Positions 6,629 to 16,371 of a DNA stretch of 64,000 nt are shown here, in pieces. The position numbers and the translations under genes are program-made. Source of the DNA: Kalymmatonema hyalinum WJT4-NPBG1 (lineage in GTDB: Bacteria > Cyanobacteriota > Cyanobacteriia > Cyanobacteriales > Nostocaceae). The DNA lies in contig JAHHIB010000026.1 in the NCBI GenBank assembly GCA_019359075.1, positions 1-64,000 of the forward strand, given 5' to 3'. The notes under the pieces are model-generated. The model searched no databases. It was not told where the DNA came from and saw nothing but the letters and a program-made list of their open reading frames with translations. Within the stretch, counting starts at the first letter, position 1; each line of letters opens with the position of its first letter.

Positions 6629-8362
6629 ATGGCAAATCGCAAACTCTATCTACATTATCTCGCTTTGGCTGGGGCGATCGCCCTGGGTGCAATCTTGCGT
6701 TTTTGGAATTTGGATCTCAAACCTCTGTGGATGGATGAGGTGATTACTGCCATTTTCAGCTTGGGTAAAACCTACAATGATTTGCCTTTGGATGTCGTGT
6801 TACCCCTGGAACGTGTACCAGAGATTTTTACTATCCAACCAGGAGTAAGTTGTTCTCAAATTGCCAAAAACCTTGCAACCCAGTCTACCCATCCGCCGCT
6901 GTTTTTTTGTGGGATGTACAGTTGGTTGAACTGGTTGAGTCCTTTGGGAAGTGAGTGGGTTGTAAAATTGCGATCGCCAGCAGCGTTGTTTGGTGTAGGT
7001 GCAATTGTAGCAATTTACTATGTTAATCGTATTGCCTTCTCTCACTCTGCGGGGATAATCGCAGCAGCTTTTATGGCTGTTTCTCCCTTAGCTGTTTACC
7101 TTTCACAAGAAGCACGGCACTACACATTACCCATGCTCCTGATTAGTTTATCCTTACTGGGGCTGGTGCAAGTTGTCAAGGATATCGAAAAGCGACAGAA
7201 AGTTAGACTTTGGGTTTTGCTGGGATGGGCAATCATTAACAGTATCGGTATTTATGTTCATTATTTTTGCATTCTTGCCTTCATTGCCCAAATTGGCACG
7301 CTACTGGTGCTGGTATGTTGGCGCAGGACAAATATCATTAACAAACGCCAAATTTGGCTAGCACTGATTCTATGTGTAAGTGTTGTTGCAATCAGCTTTT
7401 TGCCCTGGCTACCAGTTGTCGTTAATAACTATAACCGTTCTGAAACTAGCTGGCTGGATCCTCCACAAAACATTTCTCCACTCTATCAAACTCTGATTAG
7501 TTGGCTGCTGATGGTGATTTCTCTTCCTGTAGAAAATCAGATCCTTCCAATTGCAGTTATATGTGGATTGTTAATGCTGTTGTTTGGTGTATGGGTGGGT
7601 TGGCAAGCTTTCAAAGGGTTAAGGCAGCTATGGTGTGCAAAATCAACGCATTTAGCGACACTGACTCTCTTAAGTTTCTCGATTTGGGTATTGTTAGAAT
7701 TTTTTGCCATTGCTTATTTCTTAGGCAAAGATATTACTCCTATTCCCCGTTATCACTTTGTTTATTATCCCAGCTTTTGTGCTCTCCTTGCTGCAAGTTT
7801 TGCTCAAACGAACAAGAAAGAAAAAATAATAAAGTTTTCTATATTCAATCTTCATTCTTCAATCTTCATTCTTTTCCTTGTCGGTATTCTCAGTTGTGTT
7901 TTTGTTGTTTCCAACTTGGTGTTCCAAAAACCTTTTGGACCTGAGCAAGTCGCGCAAAATATGAATCAAGACCCCTCACTTGCCCTGATGATGGTGGTGG
8001 GATACAGAGATTACCAAGATGTGGCGTTAGGCTTAAGTTTCGCTTTAGCACTCGAACCACTTCGCGAAGTAGGGAAAGATAAATTAATTTCTTCATCTCC
8101 CTCATCCGCTTCATCCTCCTCTTCTAATGTTGCTTTCTTCAAGCAATCACCAGACTTTGCTCCTGTCTTGCAAAAACTTTCACAACTTCCTACGCCAACT
8201 GCAACTCAGCTTAATTTGTGGGTTGTTGGTCCAGGTAGAAAACGCAAAGACTATCCACAGCAGATCACACTTTCGCAGCAAATGACTTGCACCATAGATT
8301 CCTTGCAGCACTACCGTGTTGGTGTTCCCTATCAGCTGTATCGCTGTGGAAAAAATTTTTGA
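6629..8362 (+). CDS. GT39-like integral membrane glycosyltransferase
   Basis: A 577-residue multi-spanning protein. I prefer the ATG at 6629, preceded by aaagga, over the longer frame from 6584. The N-terminus has a first TM helix followed by LRFWNLDLKPLWMDEVITA, the acidic first-loop (DE) pattern of PMT/ArnT-type GT-C transferases. About ten further hydrophobic helices follow (for example AAAFMAVSPLAVYLSQEARHY, a typical GT39 'SQEaR.Y' loop). GT-C enzymes transfer sugars from polyprenyl-phosphate donors on the periplasmic side. The acceptor is unknown. A serine-rich stretch near the C-terminus (SSSPSSASSSSSN, encoded at about 8090-8125) is another translated CT-rich repeat. A strong hairpin follows the gene. 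Confidence 0.8.
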   Translation: MANRKLYLHYLALAGAIALGAILRFWNLDLKPLWMDEVITAIFSLGKTYNDLPLDVVLPLERVPEIFTIQPGVSCSQIAKNLATQSTHPPLFFCGMYSWLNWLSPLGSEWVVKLRSPAALFGVGAIVAIYYVNRIAFSHSAGIIAAAFMAVSPLAVYLSQEARHYTLPMLLISLSLLGLVQVVKDIEKRQKVRLWVLLGWAIINSIGIYVHYFCILAFIAQIGTLLVLVCWRRTNIINKRQIWLALILCVSVVAISFLPWLPVVVNNYNRSETSWLDPPQNISPLYQTLISWLLMVISLPVENQILPIAVICGLLMLLFGVWVGWQAFKGLRQLWCAKSTHLATLTLLSFSIWVLLEFFAIAYFLGKDITPIPRYHFVYYPSFCALLAASFAQTNKKEKIIKFSIFNLHSSIFILFLVGILSCVFVVSNLVFQKPFGPEQVAQNMNQDPSLALMMVVGYRDYQDVALGLSFALALEPLREVGKDKLISSSPSSASSSSSNVAFFKQSPDFAPVLQKLSQLPTPTATQLNLWVVGPGRKRKDYPQQITLSQQMTCTIDSLQHYRVGVPYQLYRCGKNF

Positions 8363-8389
8363 ATTTTTGATTATGAAAATCCATTGGCT

Positions 8390-8422
8390 AAGATTCCCGA
8401 CTTCGCCGAAGTCGGGAATCTT
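8390..8422 (+). terminator. Hairpin terminator after the glycosyltransferase gene
   Basis: The arms aagattcccgactt and aagtcgggaatctt are perfect complements around a 5-nt loop, and the complementarity extends into cg on both sides. It lies 28 bp after the stop and is followed by a T/A-rich stretch, consistent with an intrinsic terminator. Confidence 0.75.
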
Positions 8423-8623
8423 ATTATTCAATTTTAAGAATTAAAAAATATTCCTCAGAATTTATGGCTTGCAAATTTGATAATTTCTAACTTAATAATG
8501 ATAAAAATTTGTTATAAATAAGGTATGTACAATTTTTAAGCAGGTATATTTTTTCTATTTTAAAGTAATTGTTGAGTAGGTGCATTTAACCAAAGATCCA
8601 TAATCTCTACACAAAGCTTATCC

Positions 8624-10924
8624 ATGAATTTCCAAGATGTGATGACTGCTCATAATGTTAATTTAACAAATTGCGATCGCGAGCCGATTCACATTCCTGG
8701 CTCTATCCAACCTCACGGTATTCTCTTGGTTTTATCTGAACCTGATTTGGCAATACTCCAAATCAGCAATAATACAGAGGCTTTACTCGGTATTCCACCT
8801 GAAAACTTGTTAGGACAGCACTTATCTATTCTCCTTGAACCAGTTCATCTCAATGCTATTTATGGCTGTCTTCAGGGAGATTTTGAACATCTCAATCCCC
8901 TAAAACTTTTGGTTCGCGCTCAAGGGAAACCGACTGAGTTTAATGGCGTTATTCACCGTTCACCGCAGAACTATCTCATACTAGAACTAGAACCCTGTGA
9001 TCTTGAAAATCTTGAACCAGTCAGCGGGTTGGTCAACTTTTACACTTTGACACGCGGCACACTTACTAAGCTCCAACAGGTTTCAAACTTAAGTGAATTA
9101 AGTGCGATTCTTGTGACAGAAGTAAGAAAAATCACAGGGTTTGACCGAGTCATGGTTTACCGCTTCGATACCAGTGGTTCAGGTGAGGTGATTGCCGAAG
9201 ATAAATTAGAGGAATTAGAGCCTTACCTAGGTTTACACTACCCTGATACTGACATTCCCAAACAAGCAAGACATCTGTATATTGTCAATCCACTGCGCTT
9301 GATTCCCGATGTCAACTATCAACCTGTAGCAATTATCTCCCCTCCACCTCCCTCATCCTCCTCATCCCCCTCATCTCCCCTACCTCCCCTCGATTTAACT
9401 TTCAGTGTCTTGAGGAGCGTTTCTGCGATTCACATTGAATATCTGAAAAACATGGGTGCTCGAGCTTCCATGTCAATTTCACTTATAAAGAACAATAAAC
9501 TATGGGGCTTAATTGCTTGCCATCATCACACTCCTCGATTTGTTCCTTATGAAATCAGAACAATCTGTGAGTTTTTAGGAAAGGTGATGTCTTTAGAACT
9601 CATCTCTAAGGAAGAAAATGAAAATTTAGATTCAAAATTGCAGTTAAAATCGATTCAAACAAAATTTATAGATACAGTTGCACGAGCGCAAGATTTAACT
9701 GATGCCTTAGTGCAAGACAGAGCAAGTTTGCTCAAACTAGTCAACGCTGAAGGTGCGGCAGTATGTCTTGATGGTAATTTGATGCTGATTGGTAAAACAC
9801 CGAAAGAATCAGATATTCATGACTTAGTTGCCTGGTTAAAAGACAAATTTCACAACTACCTTTTTGTTACCGATTCCTTACCTCAGGAATATCCTCCAGC
9901 GATGGAGTTTAAAGAAGTCGCAAGTGGTTTGTTAGCCCTTTCTATCACCAGAATTAGCAACAATTATGTATTGTGGTTCCGTCCAGAAAGATTGCAACAG
10001 GTGAGTTGGGCAGGAAATCCTCAAAAGCCCACAAAAATAGAACCCGATGGTAGTTTAACAATCTTCCCGCGTCAGTCGTTTAAGTTGTGGAAAGAAACTG
10101 TATCCGGTACATCCTCACCTTGGGAGCAGTACGAAATAGATGGAGCAATGGAACTGAGAAGTGCGATTGTTGGGATTGTTCTTCGCAAAGCTGATGAACT
10201 GGCTGCTATCAATTTGGAGTTACAACGCAGCAATAACGAGTTAGATGCTTTTTCGTACATTGCTTCTCATGATCTGAAAGAGCCATTACGCGGCATTCAC
10301 AACTACTCAACATTTTTGCTAGAAGACTATGCCAATGTTTTGGATGGAGAAGGAATCTCGAAGTTAGAAACTTTAGTGCGCTTGACAAAGCGCATGGAGG
10401 ATATCATTAATTCCTTGCTGCATTTTTCCCGTTTGGGACGACAGGAATTAAATATGCAGCTGATAGACTTTAACGATTTGGTGAAGAATGTTGCTGAAGT
10501 CTTCCGCATGAGTTTAGGCGATGTCAATATTAATATCAGGATTCCCAAATCTTTGCCAACGATTCGGGGCGATCGCGTTTTACTTGAGGAAGTCTTAACA
10601 AATTTAATTGGTAATGGCTTCAAATATAATGACAGCCATGAAAAATGGGTAGAAGTAGAATGTTTAGAATCCCAAAACCAACCTCAGGATGCGAGTCCTT
10701 TTTGGACATTTTCCGTCCGCGATAATGGTATTGGCATTCGTAAAAAACATCTGGAAACCATCTTTCGGATTTTTAAGCGGCTGCATGCTCCTGGCAAGTA
10801 TGGCGGTGGTACGGGTGCGGGTTTGACCATTGTGAAGAAAATCATCGAACGACACGATGGTAAAATCTGGGTCGAGTCTACTTACGGTCAGGGCAGTATT
10901 TTCTATTTCACCTTACCACGTTAA
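8624..10924 (+). CDS. cphB: Bacteriophytochrome-type histidine kinase CphB
   Basis: The 766-residue photoreceptor kinase has PAS (about 15-110), GAF (about 140-310), PHY (about 320-500), HisKA (His549 in SYIASHDLKEPLRG) and HATPase_c (DNGIGI, GGTGAGLTIVKKI). The bilin-binding cysteine is N-terminal (Cys17 in NCDREPIHIPGSIQPHG). The GAF position used by Cph1-type phytochromes is isoleucine (Ile269 before His270 in SVSAIHIEYLKNMG). This is the CphB/BphP arrangement that binds biliverdin and senses red/far-red light. Its length equals that recalled for Calothrix CphB. A Pro/Ser run at about residues 238-256 replaces the usual GAF loop. It is followed 6 bp later by its response regulator. Confidence 0.93.
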   Translation: MNFQDVMTAHNVNLTNCDREPIHIPGSIQPHGILLVLSEPDLAILQISNNTEALLGIPPENLLGQHLSILLEPVHLNAIYGCLQGDFEHLNPLKLLVRAQGKPTEFNGVIHRSPQNYLILELEPCDLENLEPVSGLVNFYTLTRGTLTKLQQVSNLSELSAILVTEVRKITGFDRVMVYRFDTSGSGEVIAEDKLEELEPYLGLHYPDTDIPKQARHLYIVNPLRLIPDVNYQPVAIISPPPPSSSSSPSSPLPPLDLTFSVLRSVSAIHIEYLKNMGARASMSISLIKNNKLWGLIACHHHTPRFVPYEIRTICEFLGKVMSLELISKEENENLDSKLQLKSIQTKFIDTVARAQDLTDALVQDRASLLKLVNAEGAAVCLDGNLMLIGKTPKESDIHDLVAWLKDKFHNYLFVTDSLPQEYPPAMEFKEVASGLLALSITRISNNYVLWFRPERLQQVSWAGNPQKPTKIEPDGSLTIFPRQSFKLWKETVSGTSSPWEQYEIDGAMELRSAIVGIVLRKADELAAINLELQRSNNELDAFSYIASHDLKEPLRGIHNYSTFLLEDYANVLDGEGISKLETLVRLTKRMEDIINSLLHFSRLGRQELNMQLIDFNDLVKNVAEVFRMSLGDVNINIRIPKSLPTIRGDRVLLEEVLTNLIGNGFKYNDSHEKWVEVECLESQNQPQDASPFWTFSVRDNGIGIRKKHLETIFRIFKRLHAPGKYGGGTGAGLTIVKKIIERHDGKIWVESTYGQGSIFYFTLPR

Positions 10925-10930
10925 ACAGAT

Positions 10931-11410
10931 ATGCAAGACTCATTACTTCAGTCAGTTCTCAATACCCACAATATCAACAAAGCCATCTTGTTGGTGGAAG
11001 ACAGCGACGAGGATTTTGCAGCATTTAGCCGCATGCTGTGGGAAGCTGCTTTTTTCAACCCAGTGTACCGTACCTGCAATGGCGACGATGCCTTAGACTA
11101 TCTCTACCGCCAAGGCGAGTACGCCGATCCAGCCACGTCTCCTCGTCCAGCCATCATTTTAATAGACCTAAATCTGCCTGGAACTGATGGGCGAGAGGTG
11201 ATTGAACAGGTCAAGCAGGATGAGGCACTCAAAAGTATTCCTATTGTAGTATTTACCACTTCCTCTAGCCCAAAAGATATTAAGACTTGTTACCAATATG
11301 GTGTGAATTGCTATATGCTCAAACCGATTGGTGTGGAAGCTTTGAGAAAAACTATCCGAATTTTTTTAGATTACTGGTTTAAAACAGCTGTTCTTCCCAA
11401 TTCTATATAG
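10931..11410 (+). CDS. rcpB: Phytochrome response regulator RcpB
   Basis: The 159-residue single-domain CheY-like receiver has acidic residues in AILLVEDSDEDFAAF, phospho-acceptor Asp79 in ILIDLNLPGTDG, and the Thr/Lys pair in VVFTTSSSPKDI and YMLKPIGVEALRK. Rcp proteins have an extended C-terminal helix that supports dimerisation, and the tail TIRIFLDYWFKTAVLP fits that. The gene starts 6 bp after cphB, as in Calothrix cphB-rcpB, so it is the expected phosphate acceptor of the phytochrome. It has no DNA-binding output domain. Confidence 0.92.
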   Translation: MQDSLLQSVLNTHNINKAILLVEDSDEDFAAFSRMLWEAAFFNPVYRTCNGDDALDYLYRQGEYADPATSPRPAIILIDLNLPGTDGREVIEQVKQDEALKSIPIVVFTTSSSPKDIKTCYQYGVNCYMLKPIGVEALRKTIRIFLDYWFKTAVLPNSI

Positions 11411-11412
11411 TA

Positions 11413-14400
11413 ATGAAGGAGAGCCAACGCACTATTTTTATTATCGATGACTGTGTAGAAGACCGCACAGCATATCGTCGCTACTTAGAGTGCAGTACCA
11501 CAGATCATCGCCAGTACACTTATGAGTTTGTAGAATTTGAATCCGCAGCAGATGCGATTGAGCATTGCCAACATTCGATGCCAGATCTCATCCTGCTCGA
11601 TTTCATGCTACCAGATGCAACTGGGCTAGAATTTATTGAAGAATTAAAGCTTTCTACTGGTAGAAGCTTGTTGCCAATAGTCATGCTGACGGGATACGGA
11701 AATGAAAGCGTTGCTGTCGAGGCGATGAAAAGCGGCGCGCAGGATTATCTAGTCAAGGGAAAACTGACAAGCCAAGCTCTCAATCGTTCCTGTTATACGG
11801 TTATGGAACGAGTGCGCCTCATGCAGCAGCTAGAACATCAGCAAGAGCAGCAACGTTTAATTGCAACAATTGCTCTGCGCATTCGTCAATCCTTGAGCTT
11901 AGAAATTGTTCTCAATACAGCAGTCGATGAAATCCGTGACTTTCTCAAAACGGATCGGGTGCTTGTCTACAAGTGTCCTCCAGATATGAGCGGCACAATT
12001 ATTGCAGAATCTGTTTTGCCTAAGTGGAAGTCGTGCCTCAATGCCAAATTTGAGGATACCTGCTTTCAAAATATCAGAGCAAGCAATCATCACCGTCGCT
12101 CAGGTGCGGTTAATGATATATATGCAGCTAAATTGTCTGACTGCTATGTTCAAATGCTAGAACAATTTCAAGTCAAGGCAATTTTGTTTGTCCCGATTTT
12201 TTGCACTACTCAATCCCAAGAAGCTGAGCAATCAGTTTGGGGTTTACTAGTGGCTCACCAGTGTTCTGCTGCGCGTCAATGGCAGTCATGGGAAATAAAT
12301 TTGTTAGAGCAACTTTCTGTGCAACTGGGGATTGCAATTCAACAGGCAGAACTTTACCAAAATTTGCAAAACCTCAATACACAGCTAGAAGTGAAAGTGC
12401 AAGAGCGCACAGTTCAATTACAGCAAAGCGAACGCAAATACCGTGCCATTTTTGAACAGACTTTTCAATTTATTGGGTTATTAGCTCCAGATGGCAAAGT
12501 TTTAGAACTCAACCAGGCATGTTTAGAGTTTTGTAACAAGAAACACGATGCTGCGATTGGCAAATTCTTCTGGGAGTTGTTCTGTTGTCAGATTGTCCCA
12601 GAAGCGCACAGAGGATTGCGAAAAGCGATCGCCCAAGCAGCTCTTGGTTCTTGTACTCACTGTCAGGTGAGAGTACCTAACGGACAATGTGTTTTGAGAA
12701 CTGTTGATTTTTCCTTCAAGCCTATCCTTAATAATACAGGGGAAGTTGTCTGGCTGCTATTAGAAGGACAAGATATTACAGAACGCAAGCAAGCAGAAGA
12801 AGACTTGTGTCAACTCAATCAAGGGTTGGAAGCAAGAGTCATACAGCGCACCAGTGATTTAGAGCAGGCAAATGCTAACTTACGCAGCGAGATTGCCCAA
12901 CGTCAACACATAGAAGATGAACTGCGTCAAAGTGAACAGAAGTTTCGTCAACTAGCAGAAAATATCCGCGAAGTTTTCTTTGTCTACAACCATGACTTGA
13001 GCGAACTAATTTATATCAGCCCAGCTTACGAAGAGATTTGGGGTTGTTCCAGCTCCAGTCTGTATCAAAACCCTGCATCTTGGTTTGAGCTTGTCCATCC
13101 TGATGACAAAGATACTGTCTTGCAGGATGTCAACAGAAGTATAAATATTGAAGGTTTCAAACACGAATATCGAATCATCCGAGCTGATGGAGAGATTCGT
13201 TGGATTTGTACCAGAAGTTTTTATGTTCGAGATGACGCTCTTGAAGTTCAACGTGTCGTCGGTTTGGCTGAAGATATTACCGAACGCAAAATTAGAGAAG
13301 CAGAACTTCGAGAAACTAACGCCTTACTCCAGGCAATTATTCAATCTGCGCCAGTAGGGATTGATTTAGTTGCTCCTGACGGTAATGTTGTCCTCTGGAA
13401 CCCGATGTGCGAGCGTATCTTGGGTTGGGATGCTCAGGAAGTCCTTGGCAAGCCATTACCAATGATTTCCCCAAAAGAACAGGAAAAGTTTCTCGAATTT
13501 CTGCACCAAACCCTTGCTGGTGAGGGATTAACCCAAGTGGAAACTCATCGCCTCAGGAAAGATGGTTCGATAGTTGACATTAGTCTTTCAACAGCTTTGG
13601 TACGGGATACCCAAGGAAAAATCATTGGTGGTATTGGAATTACCCAAGATATTAGCGAACGCAAACAGGCTGAATTAGAGCTTATTCGTAATCGCGATTT
13701 ACGAGAAGCTATCTTTAATGAATCAGCAGATGCTATTTTCCTGGTAGATGCTGACACTCTTTTGATCATTGATTGTAATCGCCGTGCTATTGAGTTGTTT
13801 GAAGCCTCTAGCAAAGAGGAACTAATTAATATTCGCGGCAGCACATTACAAAGATATCAGTTCACTGCCGAAGAGACAGAGAAAATCCTAGAAGAAATTA
13901 AAATCAAAGGCTTTTGGAGTCAAGAAATTGAATACGTTACCCGCAAAGGCAATTTATTTTGGGGTCATTTAGCTTCCAAACAAATTAGTGTTGCTGGTAA
14001 AGTTCATAGGCTGGTACGGGTAAGCGATATTAGCGAACGGCACGCCGCGCTGCGCGAACGCAAGCGGACAGTAGAACAACTTCAGCATTCATTAGAGGAA
14101 AAAGAGACTCTGCTGAAGGAAATTCACCATCGCGTCAAAAATAACCTGCAAATTATTTCCAGCTTATTACGAATGCAGTCCCGACGTGCTCAAGATCAAG
14201 GTACTATGATCTTATTTCAAGAGTCTCAAAATAGAGTGCAATCTATGGCACTGATTCATGAACATTTGTATCAGTCGCCCGAACTCTCCCAAATAGACTT
14301 TGGTCAATACATCCACAGCTTGACGAACAACCTTTTGCGCTCCTATGGGATGAGCCAAAAGACGATTGCCCTGAAGATTGAAACCAATGGAATTAAGCTT

Positions 14401-14712
14401 AGTCTCGATACTGCTATTCCTTGCGGGCTGCTTATCAACGAACTGGTTTCCAACTCTCTCAAGTACGCTTTTCCCAACGACAAAAGTGGCGAAATCATTA
14501 TTCGTCTTATGCCAGAGACTGATAAGACCATTACGCTAACAGTAGGCGATAGTGGTATTGGCATTCCAGAAACTCTAGATTGGCAAAATACCAACTCTTT
14601 GGGTTTAAGAATAGTACATAACTTAACAAAACAACTTAAAGGTAACATACTCCTTGAGGGCGATCGCGGTACCACATTCCATATCACCTTTCCCAGGGCT
14701 TTAAAACCTTAA
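11413..14712 (+). CDS. REC-GAF(cyanobacteriochrome-like)-PAS-HisKA_2 sensor kinase
   Basis: This 1099-residue kinase starts 2 bp after rcpB. The receiver domain is at about 1-130 (Asp63 in LILLDFMLPDATG). The GAF domain is at about 145-320. Coiled coil and four PAS/PAC modules occupy about 340-880 (GQDITERKQ, LAEDITERKI, TQDISERKQ, VSDISERHA). HisKA_2 has EIHHRVKNNLQIISSLLRMQ (His905/906) and HATPase_c has DSGIGIPE. The GAF carries landmarks of cyanobacteriochromes: LKTDRVLVYKCPPDMSGTII, then NDIYAAKLSDCYVQMLEQF with Cys244 at the canonical bilin site (Tyr in place of the usual His), and WGLLVAHQCSAARQW. This suggests a second light sensor in the phytochrome operon, though bilin binding is inferred. 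Confidence 0.88.
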   Translation: MKESQRTIFIIDDCVEDRTAYRRYLECSTTDHRQYTYEFVEFESAADAIEHCQHSMPDLILLDFMLPDATGLEFIEELKLSTGRSLLPIVMLTGYGNESVAVEAMKSGAQDYLVKGKLTSQALNRSCYTVMERVRLMQQLEHQQEQQRLIATIALRIRQSLSLEIVLNTAVDEIRDFLKTDRVLVYKCPPDMSGTIIAESVLPKWKSCLNAKFEDTCFQNIRASNHHRRSGAVNDIYAAKLSDCYVQMLEQFQVKAILFVPIFCTTQSQEAEQSVWGLLVAHQCSAARQWQSWEINLLEQLSVQLGIAIQQAELYQNLQNLNTQLEVKVQERTVQLQQSERKYRAIFEQTFQFIGLLAPDGKVLELNQACLEFCNKKHDAAIGKFFWELFCCQIVPEAHRGLRKAIAQAALGSCTHCQVRVPNGQCVLRTVDFSFKPILNNTGEVVWLLLEGQDITERKQAEEDLCQLNQGLEARVIQRTSDLEQANANLRSEIAQRQHIEDELRQSEQKFRQLAENIREVFFVYNHDLSELIYISPAYEEIWGCSSSSLYQNPASWFELVHPDDKDTVLQDVNRSINIEGFKHEYRIIRADGEIRWICTRSFYVRDDALEVQRVVGLAEDITERKIREAELRETNALLQAIIQSAPVGIDLVAPDGNVVLWNPMCERILGWDAQEVLGKPLPMISPKEQEKFLEFLHQTLAGEGLTQVETHRLRKDGSIVDISLSTALVRDTQGKIIGGIGITQDISERKQAELELIRNRDLREAIFNESADAIFLVDADTLLIIDCNRRAIELFEASSKEELINIRGSTLQRYQFTAEETEKILEEIKIKGFWSQEIEYVTRKGNLFWGHLASKQISVAGKVHRLVRVSDISERHAALRERKRTVEQLQHSLEEKETLLKEIHHRVKNNLQIISSLLRMQSRRAQDQGTMILFQESQNRVQSMALIHEHLYQSPELSQIDFGQYIHSLTNNLLRSYGMSQKTIALKIETNGIKLSLDTAIPCGLLINELVSNSLKYAFPNDKSGEIIIRLMPETDKTITLTVGDSGIGIPETLDWQNTNSLGLRIVHNLTKQLKGNILLEGDRGTTFHITFPRALKP

Positions 14713-14741
14713 AACTCCTTGCTTGCATCAGAAAATGAATT

Positions 14742-15863
14742 ATGGTTCCGATAAAAATCTTGGTTGTTGAAGACGAACAGCTTGTTGCTGATGATTTGAG
14801 AGAAACACTGGAATATCTAGGATATGTTGTTCCTGCTCTCGTCGCAACGGGAGAAGAAGCCATTCTCATGGTGGAATTGCTTCAACCCAACTTAGTGTTA
14901 ATGGATATCAGGCTTGCGGGAGAGATGGACGGAGTCGAAGCTTCATTTAAGATTCAATCTCGTTTCCATGTACCTGTCGTCTACCTTACTGCCAATGCAG
15001 ATCGAGCAACTCTAGAACGAGTCAAAGCCACGCAGCCTTTTGGCTATATTTTAAAGCCTTTTGATGAAAAGATACTTTCTACCACAATTGAAATTGCTCT
15101 CGGACGCTATCAGGCACACTTTGAGGTACAAAAGGCGTTGTCTATAGCTCAAGCAGATAAGCAAATTGCCCAGTACCAATCTCAGATGAAATCTCAATAC
15201 CTCTACATGGCGGCTCATGAATTTCGCAATCCTCTCACGACAATTAGGTTGGGTTCTGAAATACTCAAACACTACAGCAACCAACTGCCAAAAGAGAAAA
15301 TACAAAAGCACATCGATCGCATTCAATCTGCCACCGATAGTTTAATTGATCTATTGGATGACATCCTAACACTAGGGCAGGCTGAATCCGGCGCAATTCA
15401 ATGCAATCCTGCACTAATGGATGTTGTCACATTCTGTCAAGAACAAGTTGAAGCCTTAGATTTGGCAGTAGGAGAGAAACATGAGATGCAATTGTCAGTT
15501 ATAGGCGAGCAACGTATTGCCTATCTCGATGAAAAACTCCTTTGGCATTTACTGAATAATCTGCTTTCTAATGCCATTAAGTACTCTCCAGAAGGTGGCA
15601 TAGTATCGCTAACCCTGTCTTGGGAGGAAAAAAACATTTGTTTCCAGGTACAAGACCAAGGAGTTGGAATTCCAAAAGAATCTCAGGCAAAGCTTTTTGA
15701 ACCTTTCCAACGCGCACGTAACGTTGCGAATATTCCAGGTACAGGATTGGGGCTGGCAATTGTTAAGCAATGCGTCGAGATGCATGGAGGCACGATCAGT
15801 TTTGAAAGTGAGGTCTGTCGGGGTACAACTTTTGTCGTTAGGTTGCCCCTCCGAAATTCGTGA
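14742..15863 (+). CDS. REC-HisKA-HATPase hybrid sensor kinase
   Basis: The 373-residue protein has an N-terminal receiver (residues about 5-120; VVEDEQLVADDLRE, Asp55 in LVLMDIRLAGEMDG, Lys in FGYILKPFDEK), a short coiled linker, HisKA with His159 in YMAAHEFRNPLTTIRLG, and HATPase_c (LLNNLLSNAIKYSPEGG, DQGVGIPKE, GTGLGLAIVKQCVEMH). There is no membrane segment or sensory domain, so the receiver probably gates the kinase in response to an upstream kinase. It lies 29 bp after the HisKA_2 kinase, in the same strand block as cphB and rcpB. It is likely part of the same light-signalling operon. Confidence 0.9.
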   Translation: MVPIKILVVEDEQLVADDLRETLEYLGYVVPALVATGEEAILMVELLQPNLVLMDIRLAGEMDGVEASFKIQSRFHVPVVYLTANADRATLERVKATQPFGYILKPFDEKILSTTIEIALGRYQAHFEVQKALSIAQADKQIAQYQSQMKSQYLYMAAHEFRNPLTTIRLGSEILKHYSNQLPKEKIQKHIDRIQSATDSLIDLLDDILTLGQAESGAIQCNPALMDVVTFCQEQVEALDLAVGEKHEMQLSVIGEQRIAYLDEKLLWHLLNNLLSNAIKYSPEGGIVSLTLSWEEKNICFQVQDQGVGIPKESQAKLFEPFQRARNVANIPGTGLGLAIVKQCVEMHGGTISFESEVCRGTTFVVRLPLRNS

Positions 15864-16371
15864 ACTAATGACAACGCAAACGCTTGTTTTCAACAAGCCC
15901 TAGTTTTAGCTATAAGCAATCACTTAAGAGTCGTTGAATTTTGATTACGTCATATGATGCCCTGATGAACACTTATAAAAAACGAAGAACCTCACCCGCC
16001 TCCCTTCCCCTCTCCACACAATCACGCTCAAATTCACGCATTAGAAATTCACGCGTTCAAACAAAAGATTCTTATTCTTGATTTTGAACGCGTGAATTTT
16101 GATAGGGCAGCGTTAGCCCGTGCCGCTTTTCTTGTGCCATATTTTGAATTCAGCGAAGGGGGTTGGGGTGAGGTAAAGCAGGAATTATAAGTTATGAAGC
16201 GGACTTGATATCACTTTACTTTCAATGAAATCAATTAGACTACAACCAATACATATGTAAACAATTAATCTTATGATCTTATTTTCAAAGTTAAACAGAA
16301 ATATAACTAAATATAGATGCGAAAGCCATTAGCTTACTGTGTCTTAACCTTACATCTGCGAAAAGACAACA
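15864..16371. other. 508-bp gene-free stretch with interspersed repeats
   Basis: No supportable gene was found. The stretch holds a CT-rich segment near 15990-16020, the inverted repeat at 16045-16099, a cgttagcccgtgccgc element near 16110 that resembles one near 24390, and an AT-rich region before the dual kinase gene that probably contains its promoter. Confidence 0.6.
16045..16099. repeat. Inverted repeat with 17-bp perfect arms
   Basis: aaattcacgcgttcaaa (16045-16061) pairs perfectly with tttgaacgcgtgaattt (16083-16099) around a 21-nt loop. Related words (attcacgcattagaa) recur just upstream and again near 60015. It could act as a terminator for the kinase operon or be a small palindromic mobile repeat. 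Confidence 0.75.
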
